This document shows, piece after piece, positions 23,269-38,200 of a stretch of DNA of 64,000 nt. The first letter of the stretch is position 1, and each line of letters starts with the position of its first letter. The stretch lies in the NCBI GenBank assembly GCA_958450365.1, contig CAUEEP010000932.1:445501-509500 (forward strand). The letters are read 5' to 3'. A program made the translations under genes and the position numbers. Origin of the DNA: Mesorhabditis belari (taxonomy: Eukaryota; Nematoda; Chromadorea; Rhabditida; Rhabditidae). The notes under the pieces are model-generated. The model was not told where the DNA came from. It did no database searches and was given only the letters and a program-made list of their open reading frames with translations.

Positions 23269-26200
23269 TCAATTGTTGAACACGGGAAAATCGATGATTC
23301 GCCACTTCTCGATCACCTAAAGAAATTGAAATTGAAATTGAAATTGGAATTGGAATTGGAATTGGAGAATTTCGGAGAACTACCGTACTCAATGGAACGT
23401 TTCTTTTCAATAGATCAAGATCAATAGATCAAGATCAATGGATCAAGATCAATAGATCAAGATCAATGGAAGAAGATCAATGGATCAAGATCAATAGATC
23501 AATAGAGCAAGGCCAATTCATAGCCTTGTTCAGGCTCAGGCTTAGCCGATCAATAGCTTTGCCATTGGTTGGCTTAAGTGAAGAATATTGAATCAGGACG
23601 AATCAGAAGTCAGAAAACGAAAAAGAAACGTCAACGAATCAGAAAACTATTTTTTTCAAGCTCAAATCCTCAATAAACATGATTAATCTGTAACCATGAA
23701 TCCGAATATGTCATAACTCATTTAATTCGACTCATTTACGAACTCAATTACGGTAAATATTCTAATAGAAGAGCCTCGTATAGGAGTCTAAGTTTAGTCT
23801 AAATTGACTCTCAAACAAACGCTCATATCTCGACATCAGTCAATTTCTTGCTGCGCGCTTATATATCAAATTAAAGTCGAGAGGATAGGGGATTTTTTTT
23901 AGCTATTACACGCATTTTTAGCTTTAACTAACGTTTAGAAAAAATGATTGAAAAATGATGAAAAATCGGTTTTTTTTTGCCGATTTTCAATCATTTTTTT
24001 TCTAAGCACTGGTTAATGCAAAAAAAGACGTTTTACATCTCAAAAAAACACCCATTCTCTCTACTTTAATTTGATATCTAAGCGTGCAGAAACAGACGTA
24101 TTAGTGCTGAGTTATGAGCGATTCTTTTAGTGTAAACTTTGAGGGACGCTCTTAAAGGAGCTCTTCTATTCGAATATTTACGGTATCTCAAAGTTAGTGT
24201 TGAATAGAAACGGGATTACGTTAGAAAATACGAAAAGTAACTATATCTTCAGTGTATTTTCTAATTTCTAAACAAGTTCAAGTGTTTTCAAATTTTTGAA
24301 AAAAATGATGTTTCAACTTGAGCGGCTGTGTTTTAAAGAAACGAAAATAATTCTAAAAACGGCGTACATAGTTCTTATTCGTAATTTCTTTTAGTTTTCT
24401 AAGGAAATTGCTGATATTTAGTTAATTTTACTTTCTTTGGGGCTCTCTTGAATCAAAATTGAATTTTGCAAACTTTTGAAAAAAAAGATGTTTCAAAGTT
24501 TCTCAGATGTCAAATCAAAAAACAAACTGAATAACTTTTGAATCCATTTTTGAAATTCAATTCTTTTTTAATGTTTCTTTTTTGCCTTTAACAAACCTTG
24601 TAACTTGGATATAATCCTTGTCTTTGCGTTCGTCGATTCTTTCCCTTACTGTAACCATCCCAATGATTCCCAGCCACTCCAACGCTGTCGCCGACTCTGG
24701 AAAAAAAAGGGTTTTTTTGAAATTTTATTGATAAAATTTAAAGCACAAATGATTTTGTTGATCAAAAATTTAAATTTAAAAAGATTTTGGTTATTTTAAG
24801 CCATTCAAGTCATTTGAAAAAGTCGAGTTTCAATAAAACTGGGATTAGTGATTGAAAAGAGAAGTTTACTAACTTCTCTAACTAGTTTACTAACTAACAA
24901 AGTTCGGTACACAGGTGCCTTTCTTATATACTAATTGCTAGCATCGTCGGCGCAGTCAGGAGCGCCCACACGGCCCTCACGGCCCACACAACCCGGGTTC
25001 AACCTCCTGTAGTATCACTCAATTCTGATTTTTCAGTTTCTTATTCAAATGGCATAACTAGATTATATTTTTAGATAGAATAGAAAATTATAGAAAATTT
25101 CAGCTTCTTTTTGACCCAAAGACGGCTGAGAAAAAGCCCGTACAGGCAGACAAGTAGACAAGCAGACAAGCAAACAAGCAGACAAGCAGACAAGCAGACA
25201 TTGCTCTTTTACGTGATATAATATTGTATAGAAAACTCTGCAATATTATTAGCCATTACAGTAAGATCAGACTGAAGAGAGGTTGAAAAAATAGTAGTGC
25301 GCACTACTATTACAGAAAATATGGTAGTAGATCTTACTGTAATGGCTAATAGCATTACAGAGTTTTCTATACAATATTATAACACAACGTATCACTCACT
25401 TCAACTCGATCTCGTTGTCCCGCTCAGGCACATGATCCTCGATGACGATTTGCTGGTGATCTAAAGAAAAATGATGTAAAGAATTTGAGTAAAGATCAGG
25501 AATTGTTGCAATATATATGTCGTAGCCGATTACGAATTTCAGCCGATTATGAATGAGCGGGTCCGGACGCGTCCAACCATCAAGTATTTAGTATCATTCA
25601 ACGCAGAATCATTGATAATTATGTTAAATTTTTTAAATTAGCAAGATTGGATAAAAAGAAAAAAAATTATGGGGCTTCAAAGTTTTCTCTTGAACAAACA
25701 GTTTTTTTGCTCTAATTTTTTTTCTTTTCATCAAATCTTGCTAATTTTAAAAATTTAGCATAATTATTAATGATTCTACGTTGAATGATACTAAATACTT
25801 GATGGTTGGACGCTCCTAGACCCACTCATTCATAATCGGCTACGGGGGTCCCGCCGATTTTGAATGAAACGTTGTAGTGCCGGCAATTTTTAACCTAAAC
25901 TCACAAATTTGGTACCAATCGACGCAGAATTCAAATCGCTACAAGATGATATAATATTGTCCTCATACATTAATGGGTTGCTCTACTAGAAAGATTTGCC
26001 AAAAAATTTCATTCATAATCGGCTACGACATATAAAACCTTTCGTATTTCACATCAAACTGCTAGAGTTTTGAGCACTCTACATTAGACTTTTAACGAAA
26101 ATTTCTAACAGTTCTTTTTTGCCGTTGACAATTTAAGGTTTTTCGGGTTTTTCTTTGCACAAATCCTTCGATTTTCACTATTTTATTTTTCATTTGATGC

Positions 26201-29200
26201 GGAACAAAATTTCGCATCGAATGATATCAAAATTAACTCAAAAACTAATATCCATGCAAAGTTATGAGGCAAAAGTTCAATCCCGCCCATAATAAGCGGG
26301 GTTTCGGTTTTTAGCCGATAACTTTGCGTGGATATTATTATTTTAAGTTGATTTTGGTATCATTTGACGCGCAATTTTATTCTGTATCAAATGATAGTCA
26401 AAATTAAAGTCAAAATCAAAATCGAAGGGTTTATGCTGAGAAAAAACATTTGTCAACGGCAAAAATTGTCTAGTTGTTGAATTGTCAACGGCAAAAAAAG
26501 GATCAACAGATCAATTTGTTAAAAAGCTATTCTACATACCGTGTTGTCCACCGTAATAGTACAAATCGTCAAGCGAGTGGAAAGCTTCGCCATCAGGCCG
26601 CCTCACTTGCATCAACTCGTAGCCCATTCGGCACACCTAAAGTTCGAAATTCGGCTTTCATCAGGTAATTTTTTAAAACTTTAAAAAGTGACACGAGAAC
26701 AGCTATTGATTTCTTTAGTAAAATCAACTCGTTTAAGTTTAAAGTTGGTTTTAGATGAACTTAAAAGTAAAAGGTCGATAAAAAAACCAAATGAGGATGA
26801 AAAAATCAGCTCAACAATAAAGTATTCATGCGTTATTTGAGGTAAAAATTTTTGAATTATCTTTTTACTACAGTTTTCTAGATGATCGATTATGCAACGG
26901 ATCAACAAACCACTACATTGGAAGGACTTGAAAGACATTGTTATCGACAAATACATGCAAACAAAACAGGAACTATAAAGGAACTAGAAAGGAGCTAGAA
27001 AGGAACTATAGAAGAACTATGAAAGAACTAATTAGGAACTAAACAGGAACTATGAAGTAGCTAGAAAGGAGCTAGAAAGGAACTACAAAGGAACTACAAA
27101 GGAACTAAACAGGAACTATAGAGGAACTATAAAGGAACTATAGAGGAACTATAGAGGAACTATAAAGGAACTATAAAGGAACTATAGAGGAACTATAAAG
27201 GAACTAAACAGGAACTATAAAGGAACTATAGAGGAACTACAAAGGAACTAAACAGGAACTATAGAGGAACTATAAAGGAACTATAGAGGAACTACAAAGG
27301 AACTAAACAGGAACTATAGAGGAACTATAAAGGAACTATAGAGGAACTATAGAGGAACTATAAAGGAACTATAAAGGAACTATAGAGGAACTATAAAGGA
27401 ACTAAAAAGGAACTATAGAGGAACTATAAAGGAACTAAACAGGAACTATAAAGGAACTATAGAGGAACTACAAAGGAACTAAACAGGAACTATAGAGGAA
27501 CTATAAAGGAACTATAGAGGAACTATAGAGGAACTATAAAGGAACTATAAAGGAACTATAGAGGAACTATAAAGGAACTAAACAGGAACTATAGAGGAAC
27601 TATAAAGGAACTAAACAGGAACTATAAAGGAACTATAGAGGAACTATACAGGAACTATAGAGGAACTATAAAGGAACTATAGAGGAACTATAGAGGAACT
27701 ATAAAGGAACTATAAAGGAACTATAGAGGAACTATAAAGGAACTAAACAGGAACTATAAAGGAACTATAGAGGAACTATAAAGGAATTAAATAGGAACTA
27801 TTGAGGAACTGAATGGGAACTATGAAGGATCCAACTAGGAACTATAAAGGAAGTAAACAAAGAAACAAATTAACGACATGACGAAATTTTAGATCAAGTT
27901 GGTTTTAGACTAAGTTTCAACTTGGATAGCTTTAATTTAACAAAGAATTCATTAATTCTGGTTACATTTGTGTCCCAAATCAACGCAAATTCAATAGTTT
28001 ATCTTTAAAATATTTTTAATCTTGCCCCTGAAGCTTTTCAAGATCACTTTCTCCAACTAGTAATCCATTTTGATAACTTTATTAGATTTGGTAAGTGAGA
28101 AATGGTGATTTTTCCCCTCACCTGGCTTGAGAAAGTGCACACGAGGTAGTCGCATCGACTCAGCAATTGAATGTCCGTCACCACACCGTACATTGAGGCA
28201 TCTAAAGGAAATCATCGAGATTTTAAACCACAAAAGATGGAAAAATATTAGATTTTAAGATTCTTCACGCTCATGCGAGTACATTTGTTGGTTTTAAACG
28301 AAAGTACGAAAAGAAAAGAAACGAAAAGATTTTCTGGGCAGCATAATATTCTCCAGCTCAATCTTCTCACAAACCTGAATACCGAGACATCAATTTCGCC
28401 GTGTCCGCAATGTCCACATCGCCAAAAACCTCGTAGTTTGAATATCTGAAAATTTTAGCTTTAAAACTTTAAAGTATGAGACAAATCAGTTGTCAGTTGA
28501 CCAATCATGTGTCAGTTGACAAATCTCAAAGCTACCCATACTTTTGGTATCTTTAAACGCTTTGAATAGACAAGATTGAACAGACAAGAACAGACAAGAC
28601 AAGACAAGATTCTTCATGAATCAAGTTTTAAGTCTATGATATGATTTAGTTTTTTTTTCCCAAAACTCACTTTTTCTTGGTCTCCGGTAAAACAGATGCG
28701 TCGTCGGAGGCGACAAAAACGCGTCTTTTCAACGGATGACCCCGTCGAAGCTCTTGCACACGGAACCAAATCTGTAAAATTTTCTTCGTACTGGTTTCAT
28801 TGGTTTGGTTTTGTTTGGTTTTTGGTTTCATTGGTTGATTTCAACTTTTTGATAGTCACTTAAATCTTGTTATCTTGAATAAGTGAATCTACCAACCATC
28901 CAAAAACTTTCTAAGCATAAGATACGTTTAAAAATCGTTCACAAGGCTAATTGAAAAGCTAATTGAAAAGCTATTCGTTTCTTTTTGTACTTTCATTTAA
29001 AACCAACAAATTCACCAATTGAACAACAGTTTATTTCATTAGAAAGGCCAATTATTTTTTTTTGCAAAATAACATTAAAAAGGGTTTAAAATGTTTTATT
29101 TTTGAATTTTTTTGGGAGCACAAAGTCGGGTAGCCAAAAAGAGCGGCTCGATAACGCGTTTTAGACACTTTTAGCTAAAGAAACCTATCTCGGTGTCAAT

Positions 29201-32200
29201 ATATATGTCGTAGCCGATTATGAATGAAATTTTTTGGTAAATCTTTCTAGTAGAGCAATCCTTTAATGTATGAGGACAATATTATATCATCCTATAGCGA
29301 ATTAAATTCTGCGCCGATTGATACCAAATTTGTGAGTTTAGGTTAAAAATTGCCGGCACTACAACGTTTCATTCAAAATCGGCGGGACCCCCGTAGCCGA
29401 TTATGAATGAGTGGGTCTAGGAGCGTCCAACCATCAAGTATTTGGTATCATTCAACGCAGAATCATTAATAATTATGCTAAATTTTTAAAATTAGCAAGA
29501 TTTGATGAAAAGAAAAAAAATTAGAGCAAAAAAACCGTTTGTTTAAGAGGAAACTTTTGAGGCTCCATAATTTTTTTTTTTTTTATCCAATCTTTCTAAT
29601 TTTAAAAATTTAACATAATTATTAATGATTCTGCGTTGAATGGTATTAAATACTTGATGGTTGGACGCGTCCGGACCCGCTCATTCATAATCGGCTACGA
29701 CATATAAAAGATAGAGCACAAAAAAGATTGGTATATAGCCAAATTCTCAGAGAAATTCATTCAACCAATTTCTTCGTAGAGACTTTTCTAGATCTTTACG
29801 AAAAACACGGTTTTCACTCTCGAATTTGCTTGAAAGTGAACCAAAATTGACTTAAAAGATGGAAAATTCAACAATATAAACTTTTTATTTAGAGTAAAAC
29901 ATAGGTTAACTGGTGAATTTGCTATTTTTCAACGAAACTACGAAAAGACTTTCTAGACAGCCTAATATGTTTCAATTTGAAGTGCTACACTTCAGTAAAG
30001 AATCCATTAGTCCATTAGAATTGCTTCAAGTCTTAGATTTGGCTTAAAAGTAAGCATATTTTCTCATTCTCACAAACCTCAGTCCATTCCATGTATTCAT
30101 CGACCGAATGAAACGAGGCCTCCGTGCCAATTTTGTCCGTTCTTCTCACCTGGATCCCGACGATTGGACCTGAAAATAGTGTGTTTAACTCAAAAATAAT
30201 TGTGATAGGAAAAGTCCCTAAAAACAACTAGTAATTTTCTTTATCCATTAGCCCATCCAACTTTGAAACTTTCATCTTAAAAGAGACAGCGAAAAAGAGT
30301 ATGACGCCACATAAAACGGCTTCATTTCAGTAGAGAATTCGTTATTTTTTGCATGAGAAATGAAACGCGAACAATGAGCAGCCAACTGACAGTTGTGTGG
30401 ACTTGAAGAAATCGGAAAAGCTCAGTCATTGTGCAATGGGTCATTCTCTGCATCTTCGCAAATAGCTTTGTTTTCTAAAGCGTAGATATTCAAGGAAGGC
30501 ATTGCACGCTTTAGAAAGTAAAAGCTGTTTGCTAAAAAGTTTGCTGTTTGCTTGCTAAAAACTTGTTTGCTAAAAAGCAAAGAGTCACAAAGTCACTTAA
30601 AATGCAACGAAGTAGCCCTTTTAAAATCAGACACGGTGAAGATCAAACGCAACTTGTCGGGAAGGGCATTCCAAACTTTAATCACACGATTTACAAAGCT
30701 CTAGAGGATTTAGAGAAAGCAGATTCGGGATGCAAGATAAAAGAGCCACGCCTAGTCGCCAAAAGCCTCGAGTTTAGTCGAAAAAAGAGGGTTTTGATGT
30801 TTTCCTTTTACAATTTTAAAGCACTCAACCAAATCTATGATAAGACGGCGTTGTTCTAAGGTTTCAAGTGAGGAAAGTTTCAATCTATGTACCTGACGGA
30901 TGAGTAGTTAGCAAAATCAATTTTGAATAGTGCTATTCGAGTAAAGTTTTTCTGAACATTTTCAATTTTGTTGCTTAGGGACTTAGAAATAGGTAACCAA
31001 ATTAAAGAAGCATACTCGAGGATCGGGCGAACGTAGTTAATAAAGCATTTCCTATATATACTAATAGTAAACGAATTGCCCTAGCCACACCGTGAAACAT
31101 GAATATTTCCATCAAAAACCATTGCAATTTCCCCCTTTCATCACTGATATCCATCCACTATTTGCTCAAATGCGATATTTACAAGAGTTTGGTGAATTCT
31201 GTGCTTTTCACAATACGCAAAAACCCATTGAATCCATAAAAAGATAGCAAACACACGGGATTCTGTGAAAAATGGCTCAAAAAAAAATTTCCCTCAAACT
31301 ATGCACCTGAGTTCAAAGCTTTACTGTTGCCAATTTCTGTTTTTTCTAAATTTTCTACAACTTTCTACCTCACTTTTGCCATTCTCTATGCCAAAACATG
31401 GAAAAACATGGAAAACGACAATTCTACCGGAAATACAAAAGAAATTAAAAGCGACAAAAGAGGTGGCGAATGGTTGGTTTCAAAGTGAACATTGGAAAGA
31501 AGGAAATTGGACGCTAAACTTTGAAAAAGTCTAATTTTGAAACAGTTCAAAGATGGTTTTTTCCAAAGATTTTCCTTTCATTTTGTTGAATTTGATAAAA
31601 TCTGATCAGTAAAATCTGAATCTGAATAAAATCTGATCAGTAGAATCTGACCAATAGAATCTGATCAGTAGAATCTGACCAATAGAATCTGACCAATAGA
31701 ATCTGATCAGTAGAATCTGATCAATAGAATCTGATCAATAGAATCTGATCAGTAGAATCTGACCAATAGAATCTGATCAGTAGAATCTGACCAATAGAAT
31801 CTGATCAGTAGAATCTGATCAGTAGAATCTGATCAATAGAATCTGATCAATAGAATCTGATCAGTAGAATCTGATCAGTAGAATCTGACCAATAGAATCT
31901 GATCAGTAGAATCTGATCAGTAGAATCTGATCAGTAGAATCTGATCAGTAGAATCTGATCAGTAGAATCTGATCAATAGAATCTGATCAGTAGAATCTGA
32001 TCAGTAGAATCTGATCAATAGAATCTGACCAGTAGAATCTGACCAATAGAATCTGATCAATAGAATCTGATCAGTAGAATCTGATCAGTAGAATCTGATC
32101 AGTAGTATTCAGAAAGGCTAGCTTTCAAAATTAGCGTCTAATTCCTTTGTAAGATTGCTTTTTGGCGTTTTTGTTTTTGTAATTAGCCTTTTCCTTGAAA

Positions 32201-35200
32201 GATCGGTTTTTTAAAGTTTAGATTAGAATTTTCAAATTTAACAAGCGCATTTCCTAAAGCAAAACCGGAATTCGTCTAAATTAATCAAAATTCGATGATG
32301 CTTTGGAAAAAGATGGTTTCAAAGTTGAGGGTATATATATATAGATACTTTATTCAGGACCTGAGATAAAGTGCGCTAGATTTAAGATTAAAACACATGA
32401 ATTCATACACATAACACGAAAAGGGCCGATAAAAAGAAACACGATATAATATATGTAAAATGTGGGTAGCACAGATAACGTCAAGGATCCACTAGAGCTT
32501 CAAGAAGATCATCTACAGATTACGTCAAGGATCCACTAGAGCTTCAAGATCATCTACAGATAACGTCAAGGATCCACTAGAGCTTCAAGATCATCTACAG
32601 ATAACGTCAAGGATCCACTAGAGCTTCAAGATCAAGATCATCTACAGATAATTTAAAGCTTTCGAGACTATTGGACTCTCCCAAAACTCTGGGGAGTCGA
32701 TTCCAAATTCTGGCAGTTCTTATTGGAATTCTTATTGGAAAAGAGTTATAAACAAACTTATTGGAGGTGACTGGAATTTCTAAAACGAAAGAACCTCTCC
32801 TTGAACTAACCGTGGGATTAACTTTGAATAAATCTATCTTAAAAACAAAAAGGAATCTAATGAAATTTAAAATAGAATTTTTAACAAAGCAAAACCCCTA
32901 GGCTCAAAAAATTCTCTTTATTGACTTTTTTTTCCAATAAAACTGATCTAATCTGGCTTTTTCTAGAAAATTCTAATAAAACGAGTTTTTTTTAATAATC
33001 CAAATCCAGATAAGAATGATTTTGATTGAAAATTCCTCAATTTTTCCCCTTGTTGTTGGATTTAGAAACCCTTGAATGCTGGGTGCTGAATACGGTGAAA
33101 AAAGATGAAGGAGAAAGGATGAAATGTGAAGAAGAAGCATCGCATTGCTTTCATTTTGAGTGTAAAATGGATGACGGTGGGGATTATGTTTAGATATTGT
33201 GCTAAATGGAAATTGTTTTTCAAAAGTCACCTATTTTTAGACAAAAACTACCGTAATCCGCGCTCATTTTTCATTTGTTCAGCTAAATTTGGTTAGCGGA
33301 TGCCCCTTTTGGTTAGCGGATGTGCCCCGCCCCTTTTGCCATTGGCAATCTAACTGTAAGCTCAAATTTCTTGGTGTTGGGCTGTCTAATTGAAATATTT
33401 TTGGTATCATTAGATGCCCCAAGTCTTTCTCTATCGATTGGTATAAAAACTATTTAAATTGAACAGCCCAACACCAAGAAATTTGAGCTCAAAGTTTGAT
33501 TGCCAATGGCAAAGGGGGGCGCGTATAAAAGGCCGTCGCCCCGCCCACTCTCTCATTGGCAATCAGCTCAAATATCTTGGTGTTCGGCTGTTCAATTTAA
33601 ATAGTTTTTATACCAATCGATAGAGAAAGACTTGGCGCATCTAATGATATCAAGAAAATTTAAATTAGACAGCCCAACACCAAGAAATTTGAGCTCAAAG
33701 TTGGATTGCCAATGGTAAAGGGGCGGGGCAAATATCAAATGTCCCACAATCGCTCAATATTGGTCGAATGAAAAATGGTGGTTGGATTATGGTAGTTTTT
33801 CTAAAATTGGTGCCTTTCAGAAGACAAGATTAGATAGATACCGTAAATACTGTAATAGTACCCCACCCCCACTGTAATGAGGTGCGGAGTGCTGCGTAGT
33901 CGAGCTTTGGACGCGTTTTTCTCGACACTGGTTTATGCTACAATGCGCGCTTAGGTATCAAAAAATAGCTGAAATTCAGGGCTATTTTTTGATACCAAAG
34001 ACGCTTTTTTTGAAAGTACGGGTGCTTTGCAAAAAATGAAATACTAAAAAGCTTTTGCGACTACGCGACTGTACGAGGGGGGTACTATTACAGTATTTAC
34101 GGTAGATATTCTTGCAAGAATGGAAACTAGTCTTGACGCTTTATTAACAGTTAACAAGCGGATTGTTTGTTCAATTTAAAGCTATGGTAATTTTTGATGT
34201 AAAAAAAGCTTGAAAAACTGTTTTCAGCTACTTCAATTTACCGTGGCTGTTTCGAGGCGAATCAACCGGATATTTCTTGTGATTTTCTATTAGAGAATTG
34301 CGCAAAGAAAGATGGACAAGGGCTTTGTGATATATGTCAAGAGAATCTATGCAATTCGGCACAGAATTTAAGGACTTATTTCCCACTTATTTTATATTTA
34401 TCAACTGGATATCTTTGTTTTTTTATAAATCATTAGTTGGGTGTTCTATTTGGGTACAATTTTATCAGTAAAGCACACTGGAATTACAAGGCTAATAAGT
34501 ACTGTGCTTGAGAGCGCTTGAACGCGTGTCACTTCTCGAGTTTAGTTCCAAATCTTATAAATAACATACCAAAATGTTGCTAAGGGTCTAGGGAATTTAA
34601 ATATATAAATGAATCTTTGAGAGAATGACTGTAAAAGATGTAAAAGAATGATTTTATTGCAATTCTTGTGCTTTTCAAGCTCGAAATCAATTCTAAGCTT
34701 CGCATACAAATAGAATTTTATTTATTTAGTTAACTTTTAAAATTTTGTTTTTAAATGTTGCCCTAAATGTTATTTTCTGAAATGATTTGAAATTTGACTC
34801 TTAGTTTATATAAAATAGCTTCGATTCAATAGCTTCTTTTCAATAGCTTCTATAAAATAGCTTCTATAAAATAGCTTATATAAAATAGCTTATATAAAAT
34901 AGCTTACCGTATTCTCTCTAATAGTAGTGCACCCTAAGCGTTGCCTAAATTGCTCGAAGTCTCGAAAAGCGCTTATCAGAACCTATCGATGTGGGGTCGG
35001 AAAATGTAGCTGACGATGAGATCTTGTGGGGGATTTGAGTGTTGAGCTTCTGTGAAAACTTTGAAAGCCGTAAAATAGTCACTAACTCGGCTCGCCGGGG
35101 GGCACTACTATTAGAGATACGGTATATTAAATAGCTTCTATAAAATAGCTTCTATTAAATAGCTTCTATAAAATAGCTTCTATAAAATAGCTTCTATTAA

Positions 35201-38200
35201 ATAGCTTATATAAAATAGCTTCTATAAAATAGCTTATATAGAATAACGGTACTTGCCGATTATACCCCCAAACATTTGCATACCATATAAACAAGCCAAA
35301 TTAACATAATTATGTGTAGTTAAAGGTTAAAGATGTTCAAGGAATATTGACCAACTAAATTAGCATCAAACTACTGTTTTATGTGGTTCAAGTTTAGCTA
35401 CGTCTATTGTAAGTTAGCCTAGAAGTATTCCTTGAACATCTTTAACCCTTGAACCACAGATAATTATGCTAATTTGGCTTGTTTACATGGTATGCAAATG
35501 TTTGTGGGGTTATAACTGACAAGTACCGAAATAACTTATATTAAATACCTAAAGTTCCATTACGATAGCTTTTCTTCATTAAATAAGTACTTTTTTGAAA
35601 CTCACCCTCTCCAAATGGAACATTCGAGACGGCTTTCTCGATGACTTTCTCCATTTCAGCGTTGTTTCGCATCAAATACCAAAGAAACTAAAAAATAGAG
35701 AATAACGTACGCTAGAAAGTGTGTGTTTACAAGCGTGCTTTGATCTCTTTGATCACCCACCTGACTGATGAAGTATAGAGGTGGATTCGAGTGCAATTTG
35801 ATCATCTCATCTTCGAGTTGCTTTGGGAAAGAAAGTGGAAGAGTTTTAGGACGATCCTGAAAAAAGTAAAAATCATCTTCTTAAAAATTTGTACAGCGAA
35901 TTTGAGATAATAAAACTTGAAAGCAATCATAAATGAGTTACTTTGAAACCTAAAAAATCTCGATTCTTTTCAAGTGATGATGCCTTTCCAAGGCATTCAA
36001 ATAACCAAATAAAAGAGAAGAGTCATTTTTTCATGTCAAACCAAGGAAACGCTTTGCTTTTGACTTGAATTAGCCAGCCAATGAAGCCGCACTCCAAATT
36101 TACTAGTTAAAATGTGCAAAATGCCGTTATTTGAGCCATGTTAGGCCACTAGAGCCACTAGAGCCACTAAAATTTTTCATCATTTTTGAGTCATTTTTTC
36201 TAAGCGCTGGTTAAAGCTAAAAATATGTGCTATATCTGAAAAAATCAGCCATTCTCTCTACTTTAATTCGATACAAAAATGCGCAGAAATAAAAGTACTT
36301 GTGTTGAGATATGAGTGTTTGTTTGAGAGTCAATTTAGACTACCCGACGCTCCTATAGGGGGCTTCTATTAGAGTATTTACGGCATTTAGCAAACAGTTA
36401 AATGTTGGAGAGACAAGATTTAAATGTTAGACTACACGACGCTCCTATAGGACTTCTATTAGAGTATTTACGACGCTCTATTAGAGTATTTACGGTGTAC
36501 TATGCAAAGCCAAATATTCTAGAGCAAGTCATGGCTTTGAGCTTGATTTTCTTGGTCACCTATGGCTTTTGGTTTTTATTTCATATCTAGATAAGAGCAT
36601 AAATCATAAATAATTAAATATATTCTATTTTCTTGCATTAACTATATTCGACAGCTAGATTCTTCTCTTTCCGTAACACAGATAACTTTTTTTTTACCTG
36701 TAACGCGTCGACGATCGGCAACTCGACAACCCGTCGCTCAGAGTTTTGCCGGTATGACGCCACTCCTTCACCCTGAAACGTCAATTTAATCCTAAATCAA
36801 GCCACTCACAATCAAGCCAATTCATTAGCATTCAATTTTGAAAACTTTTAGTTCTTTCCAAATCGGACATTTAAATATGATACGTTTCTAAACTCACATT
36901 CACCGCCGCCGCGTGAGTGCACTTGGAAATAGGCAAAAACGCACCCGACCAGCCTCGTTTTGAGTATCTGAAGAATAATTTCTGATATTATTTGAAATTT
37001 CAAACAATTCAATTGTTAAACAACTTGTAATGTAAAGCTTTTACATCAGTTTTACATTAGTTGCCGAAAGAGAGGGGACCTTGTGATCACTATGAGCTAC
37101 GATTCTATTACAGTCCAGAGTCGAAGGCGAGTTGCATTTGAGTTATTAAATCTATTCTGTAGAATAAAGCTTATCAAAGCTTATTACAAAACTGATAGCT
37201 TATTACAAAGATGATAGCTTATTACAAAGCCAATAGCGTATAACAAAGCTTATCAAAGCTTATTACAAAGCTGATAGCTTATTACAAAGCCGATAGCTTA
37301 TAACAAAGCTTATCAAAGCTTATTACAAAGCTGATAGCCTATTACAAAGCCGATAGCTTATAACAAAGCTTATCAAAGCTTATTACAAAGCCTATCAAAG
37401 CTTATTACAAAGCTGATAGCTTATAATTGTCATTGAAAAAGCACCATTAAACTAGGTAGCTTTCAAAATTTGCATTTAAAATATTCTTTGAACTTTAAAA
37501 CAATTCAACAACTTGTAATTTCAAGCTTTTACATCAAGTATGGGAAATAATTTGCCAAAATGAAGTTTCAAAAGAAAAATTGTGGGCTTAAACTTGAAAC
37601 TTTAATAGAACACGATCCAATTGCCCATTCCCATTTGCACTCAAACCTCCAAACGCATTCTCTCTAGTGCACTTAATTCTTCATTTTTGAAGCAAAGCTT
37701 GGTGCCAAAAAAATGAGAAATTGATGGAAGTGCACCAGGATGGGTGGGTTTACAGTTTGAACAGTACACACCAAATAGCAAATGGAAAAACCAATAGAGC
37801 CTTCTATCGGATAGAAAATTTCAAAGTCATCTAGATGAAGATGAACCCAATGAGGTTAATCTAGTAATTCATCTTCATCTAGATGAGTATTAGATGCATT
37901 GGATACAATACTTTTGGCTCAACTCACCTCCAACTTTTCCCATCGTTTGTCAAAATGAGCGTTCTCCCCTCACCGAAAGCCACTGTGAAACAGTAACCGA
38001 CGTGATGTAATTGACAACCGAAACCGCATTGTTTGTCGAGATTGCAAACGAGAACTCTGGAAATGAGAAAATAACAATTTTAAGAAAGATTTAGATTAAA
38101 AACTATTTTCAAAATAAATGTTTCAAATTTTATAAAAGCTCTTGAGAAACCAGAACCTTTATAGACAAAATTTTAGGGTTTTCTGAGAGAAAAGAGAGGT

